This document shows positions 61,132 through 64,000 of a stretch of DNA of 64,000 bases, in pieces. Made by a program: the position numbers and the translations under genes. How positions within the stretch are numbered: the first letter of the stretch is position 1; each line of letters starts with the position of its first letter. The notes beneath the pieces were generated by a model, which had not been told where the DNA came from, did no database searches, and saw only the letters and a program-made list of their open reading frames with translations. Location of the stretch: the NCBI RefSeq assembly GCF_013377085.1, contig NZ_JACAAX010000004.1, positions 124,001-188,000 of the forward strand. The letters run 5' to 3'. Source of the stretch: Rhodoplanes sp. Its GTDB lineage: Bacteria; Pseudomonadota; Alphaproteobacteria; Rhizobiales; Xanthobacteraceae.

Positions 61132-61160
61132 TTGATGCTTGCGCCAATGTAGGGGCCAAG
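61132..61160 (-). promoter_or_regulatory. Candidate promoter of the micro-gene
   Basis: On the minus strand CTTGGC (61160-61155) and, after 17 bases, CATCAA (61137-61132) roughly resemble the alphaproteobacterial rRNA-type consensus CTTGRC-N17-CYATAT. Transcription would begin near 61125, almost at the SD, leaving little or no leader. Confidence 0.4.
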
Positions 61161-61209
61161 GCGGCGGATGGGAAGGGTGGGGACGCGCTCGCGAATGCAC
61201 TCGTTTTAC

Positions 61210-61240
61210 CTCTCCCCGCGTGCGGGCTACGGCATGCACA
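61210..61240. repeat. Left arm of a split CTCTCCCCGC-family repeat
   Basis: CTCTCCCCGCGTGCGGGC followed by TACGGCATGCACA. Its reverse complement recurs at 61417-61445. The pair resembles one repeat element of the kind at 58312-58433 opened up by an insertion. Confidence 0.7.
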
Positions 61241-61299
61241 GATCTCTGTTTGTCGAGAAGATCCTGTGGTGTGGCAGAGCGCGTACCTCATCCTCCGAC

Positions 61300-61392
61300 G
61301 TCATCGCCGGGCTTGAGCGGGCGATCCATCATCCTGCGAATAAATGACTTTTTACGCTTTAGATGGATGCGCGGGTCAAGCCCGCGCATGAC
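61300..61392. repeat. Intergenic palindromic repeat, GGGCTTGACCC family, copy 2 (nested)
   Basis: GTCATCGCCGGGCTTGAGCG faces GCGGGTCAAGCCCGCGCATGAC around an AT-rich centre (AAATGACTTTTTACGCTTTAG). The same layout is seen at 18504-18596. It lies between the two arms at 61210 and 61417. Confidence 0.8.
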
Positions 61393-61416
61393 GGCTCCTG
61401 TCCATGGCAAGCGATG

Positions 61417-61445
61417 TGTGCATGCCGTAGCGCGTGCGGGGAGAG
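61417..61445. repeat. Right arm of the split CTCTCCCCGC-family repeat
   Basis: TGTGCATGCCGTAGCGCG followed by TGCGGGGAGAG is the near-exact reverse complement of 61210-61240. It ends 23 bases before the 3' end of the dehydratase gene. Confidence 0.7.
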
Positions 61446-61467
61446 GGAGAGCCGGCGCCTCGTCAGC

Positions 61468-62634
61468 TCACTCCGCCAGGTCGCGCATCACCTTCAGCAC
61501 GTCGGCTTTCGCTTCGAAGCCGATGCCGGGCGTGTCGGGCAGGCGCACCCAGGAGTCCTCGACCGCGTAGCCGTCGGCGAAGCCGCCGAAAGGCTTGAAC
61601 AGGTCGGGATAGGACTCGTTGCCGCCGAGCCCGAGCCCGGCCGCGATGTTCAGCGACAACTGGTGGCCGCCGTGCGGGCAGCAGCGCCGCCACGACCAGC
61701 CGTGGTCCTTCAGCATCGCCAGGGTGCGGAGATACTCCACCAGGCCGTAGCTGAGCGCGCAGTCGAACTGCAGCCAGTCGCGGTCGGGCCGCAGGCCGCC
61801 GAAGCGGATCAGGTTGCGGGCGTCCTGCATGGAGAACAGGTTCTCGCCGGTCGCCATCGGGTTCTTGTAGACCTGCGCGATGGCGGCCTGCAGGGCGTAG
61901 TCGAGCGGATCGCCGATCTCCTCGTACCAGAAGAGATCGTAGGGCTCGAGCGCCTTGGCGTAGGCGATGGCGGTCTCCAGATCGAAGCGGCCGTTGACGT
62001 CGACGGCGAGATTCTTTCCCTCGCCGACCACCGACAGCACCGCCTCGATGCGGCGGAGATCCTCGGACAAGGGCGCGCCGCCGATCTTCATCTTCACGAC
62101 CCGGTAGCCGCGGTCGCGATAGCTCCTCATCTCGTCCTTGAGCTTGTCGTCGTCCTTGCCCGGATAATAGTACCCCCCGGCCGCGTAGACGAAGACCTTG
62201 TCGTCGGCCTCGCCGCCGCGATAGCGGTCGGCGAGCAGGCGCCACAGCGGCTTGCCCTCGATCTTGGCGACCGCGTCCCATACCGCCATGTCGACCACGC
62301 CGACCGCGACCGAACGCTCGCCGTGGCCGCCCGGCTTCTCGTTGTTCATCAGGGTGCGCCAGATTTTGAACGGATCGAGATTGGCGCCGTCGTCGGTGAT
62401 CAGCGATTCCGGCTTCGCGTCGCGCAGGCGCGGCAGGAAGCGGTCGTGCAGCAGGCAGCCGGGGCTGTAGCGGCCATTCGAGTTGAAGCCGTAGCCGACG
62501 ACCCGGCGGCCGTCGCGCACCACGTCGGTCACCACCGCGACCAGGCTGCAGGTCATCGTCGAGAAGTCGATATAGGCGTTGCGGATGGCGGAGGCGATCG
62601 GGAAGGTCTTTTCGCGGATGTCGACGATGCGCAC
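61468..62634 (-). CDS. tarD: D-tartrate dehydratase-like enolase-superfamily enzyme
   Basis: 388 residues, matching TarD of Bradyrhizobium (389). Candidate catalytic residues align with a one-residue offset to those I recall for TarD: metal ligands Asp212, Glu238, Glu264; base Lys183 in VVKMKIGG (with Lys181); acid His321 in PHGGHQLSLN. FSTMTCSLVAVVTD and GRYSPGCLLHDRF match the capping domain. It would dehydrate D-tartrate to oxaloacetate with Mg. It stands alone here; no tartrate transporter or regulator is adjacent. Another sugar acid is possible. Confidence 0.85.
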   Translation of the reverse strand: MRIVDIREKTFPIASAIRNAYIDFSTMTCSLVAVVTDVVRDGRRVVGYGFNSNGRYSPGCLLHDRFLPRLRDAKPESLITDDGANLDPFKIWRTLMNNEKPGGHGERSVAVGVVDMAVWDAVAKIEGKPLWRLLADRYRGGEADDKVFVYAAGGYYYPGKDDDKLKDEMRSYRDRGYRVVKMKIGGAPLSEDLRRIEAVLSVVGEGKNLAVDVNGRFDLETAIAYAKALEPYDLFWYEEIGDPLDYALQAAIAQVYKNPMATGENLFSMQDARNLIRFGGLRPDRDWLQFDCALSYGLVEYLRTLAMLKDHGWSWRRCCPHGGHQLSLNIAAGLGLGGNESYPDLFKPFGGFADGYAVEDSWVRLPDTPGIGFEAKADVLKVMRDLAE

Positions 62635-62761
62635 GGGCGATCCTCTCGCGCGGCCGGCCGGCCGGTGGGGCCCTTATGGGCTGCGGGCCTCGTTTAGTCC
62701 GCGGTGCGCTGCGGCCACAACGGCTAATTCGGAATGTCGCGGAACCGCCGGCTGCAGGGCG

Positions 62762-63493
62762 TCAGAACTGCTCGGCGAGGTCGCCGATTCCCATGACATG
62801 CGAGATGGTGCGGATTTCCCGCTTCTGATCATCGCGCAATTTGGCCATCAGCGGGGCGGCCACGGCCTTGAGCTGCTCGACGCTGCGGGTGTCGAGGGCC
62901 GCCGTCCCCGAATTGCGCTTGTCGTTGCCGCGGCGCCAGACGACGGCCCGCAGGGCCGTCTCGACGGGCGGCCAGAGCTTTTCCTGCTCGGCCGTGAGCT
63001 TCAGTCGCCCCTTGATCGAGGCGATCTGGGCCTCGTTGAGAAGCGTGCTGGCGGGTCGCCCGCGGCCCGGCTCGGGCGGCGCGCCATCCGGCCAGCGCGG
63101 CGGCACCGGCGCGTAGGCCGTCACCGGGCCGGACGGGGGATCGGCGGTCGCGGCGGGGGCGGAGGCGAAGCGATCGGCGAAATCGGTGCGGGACGCCCCG
63201 GCCGCGACCTCGGACAGCGACGTCGCGGTCGGCGACCACTCGGCCAGGAAACGCAGCCGCACGGTCTCGGCGGCCGTCAGCTCGAGCGCTGCCGGCTGCG
63301 GGCCGCGGCCCGACCACATCGCCATGGCGCCGGCGACGATCAGGGCGACGACCAGGGCGAAGACCGGGGCGGCGAGGGTTCGCCACAGCGCCGTGCGCCG
63401 CCGGCGGGTCGGCGCCGGAACGCGTCCGCTCCACGGCGGCGGCTCCCGTCGCGACGGTCGAGTGGGTACCTGCCGAATGGGTCGAACGGCCAT
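62762..63493 (-). CDS. Membrane-anchored LTXXQ-like protein
   Basis: 243 residues from the ATG at 63493. After a basic, Pro/Arg-rich N-terminus of about 40 residues comes one membrane helix (APVFALVVALIVAGAMAMW). The rest is extracytoplasmic: a Pro-rich linker, then LLNEAQIASIKGRLKLTAEQEKLWPPVETALRAV, which contains the LTxxQxxxW pattern of the Spy/CpxP-like LTXXQ family, followed by a charged helix. Such proteins are periplasmic chaperone-like factors; here the anchor would hold it at the inner membrane. The family call is by motif only. Confidence 0.65.
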   Translation of the reverse strand: MAVRPIRQVPTRPSRREPPPWSGRVPAPTRRRRTALWRTLAAPVFALVVALIVAGAMAMWSGRGPQPAALELTAAETVRLRFLAEWSPTATSLSEVAAGASRTDFADRFASAPAATADPPSGPVTAYAPVPPRWPDGAPPEPGRGRPASTLLNEAQIASIKGRLKLTAEQEKLWPPVETALRAVVWRRGNDKRNSGTAALDTRSVEQLKAVAAPLMAKLRDDQKREIRTISHVMGIGDLAEQF

Positions 63494-63889
63494 CGAGACT
63501 CGACTGACATCACGCGTTGAACGGCTGATTGTTCTACGGCCCGGAACCAGGCCGCGGCCTTTCGGACCGGACCGGACTTGATTTAGCAAAAATTATCAAA
63601 GTTCGCGACCTGCGGCCGCCCGTGCGACCCAAGCGGCGCCATCGAGGAGTGTTACGCTTTTAACGCGAATTTAAGGCGCCGCATCCAAGATCGGTATTAG
63701 AGTAACAGGCTAGGATAAGAATTAGTCCGACGGCCCAGGCATCCCCCGCCTACCCGGCCGCCGTGAGAACGTGCGTGGCCTTCTGTCCGACGACCCGGCG
63801 ATGTCCGGGTCCAAAGTGCGGCTCCTCGCGCAAGAGCGCACTGCGGCGGTCCGAGGGCTTCCCGCCACCGCGCCTCGCGTTGCTGGACC
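63494..63889. other. Divergent gap before the truncated chemoreceptor gene
   Basis: 396 bases between divergent genes. AT-rich parts at 63581-63602 (GATTTAGCAAAAATTATC) and 63650-63722 (TTACGCTTTTAACGCGAATTTAAG and TATTAGAGTAACAGG) probably hold the two promoters; I could not fix the boxes. No gene or repeat is evident. Confidence 0.45.
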
Positions 63890-64000
63890 ATGATCACGGC
63901 TCCTCGTCGTATCGGCACCAAGCTCGCGCTGTCGGCCGCCATCGGCGTGCTGCTGGTCGCCGGCATGATCGTCAACACCACCCTGAACGGCCGCTCCACC
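63890..64000 (+). CDS. Chemoreceptor-like protein, N-terminal part (cut by window edge)
   Basis: 37 codons are visible, running off the window. MITAPRRIGTKLALSAAIGV followed by LLVAGMIVNTTLNGRS is the typical cytosolic start and first membrane helix of methyl-accepting chemotaxis proteins in Rhizobiales. The sensing, HAMP and signalling domains would be outside the window, so the assignment rests on the N-terminal pattern alone. Confidence 0.55.
   Translation, partial: MITAPRRIGTKLALSAAIGVLLVAGMIVNTTLNGRST

Larger units (their letters stand above)
61111..61467. other. Gap holding micro-gene control signals and nested repeats
   Basis: 357 bases with the SD and promoter of the micro-gene at the left, then two facing copies of a CTCTCCCCGCG word (61210-61240 and 61417-61445) that enclose a complete copy of another repeat family (61300-61392). 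No protein gene is apparent. Confidence 0.6.

Overview
The window is GC-rich DNA from a photosynthetic alphaproteobacterium, most likely of the order Rhizobiales (a Bradyrhizobium/Rhodopseudomonas/Rhodoplanes-like purple non-sulfur bacterium). The strongest clue is a two-gene light-harvesting operon (pucBA, about 38.4-38.7 kb). Its alpha and beta polypeptides resemble the LH2 of Phaeospirillum molischianum. Supporting clues are a D-tartrate dehydratase of the Bradyrhizobium TarD type, a DUF3141-pta-ackA-fabI operon of the rhizobial kind, and a micro-gene with a 17-nt Shine-Dalgarno sequence like the rreB small mRNA described in Bradyrhizobiaceae. No rRNA, tRNA, transposase, integrase or CRISPR array was found.

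Layout. 0-3 kb: the end of a short-chain dehydrogenase, then a ParD-like antitoxin joined to hicBA and bracketed by 79-bp direct repeats, then small hypothetical genes. 3-7.9 kb: a zinc alcohol dehydrogenase, an orphan ParA ATPase overlapping an unknown partner, an HXXEE membrane protein, a small Ser/Thr-rich protein and YidB. 8-14.8 kb: a giant autotransporter with seven IPT/TIG repeats, divergent from three tail-collar proteins and a GNAT acetyltransferase. 14.8-22.5 kb: PilZ, DUF4139, pyrophosphatase, DUF1847, cysE and a winged-helix/TPR membrane protein. 22.5-28 kb: a chemoreceptor, a dual GGDEF-EAL protein and a quinone reductase.

28-38.3 kb is a catabolic block. An IclR regulator is divergent from a complete five-gene branched-chain-type ABC operon (livJFMGH). 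It is followed by a PrpB-type lyase, a divergent PrpF-type isomerase, a tripartite-tricarboxylate-type binding protein and an alpha/beta hydrolase. This suggests uptake and cleavage of a branched dicarboxylate or related acid; the substrate is unknown. 38.4-39.7 kb holds pucBA and its long upstream region. 39.7-44.7 kb is a TauABC/NMT1-like ABC operon that also encodes a C45-type acyltransferase and a Gfo/Idh/MocA oxidoreductase, next to a divergent polysaccharide deacetylase.

45.8-53.7 kb holds a small secreted protein, two membrane proteins, the DUF3141-pta-ackA-fabI operon and a small hypothetical. 53.9-58.2 kb is an RND efflux adaptor-permease pair. 58.4-64 kb holds an ABC-F ATPase overlapping a YaiI-family gene, the rreB-like micro-gene, a tarD-like dehydratase, an LTXXQ-like protein and the start of a chemoreceptor gene. 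At least five families of short palindromic intergenic repeats are scattered through the window, and one copy appears to be nested inside another.
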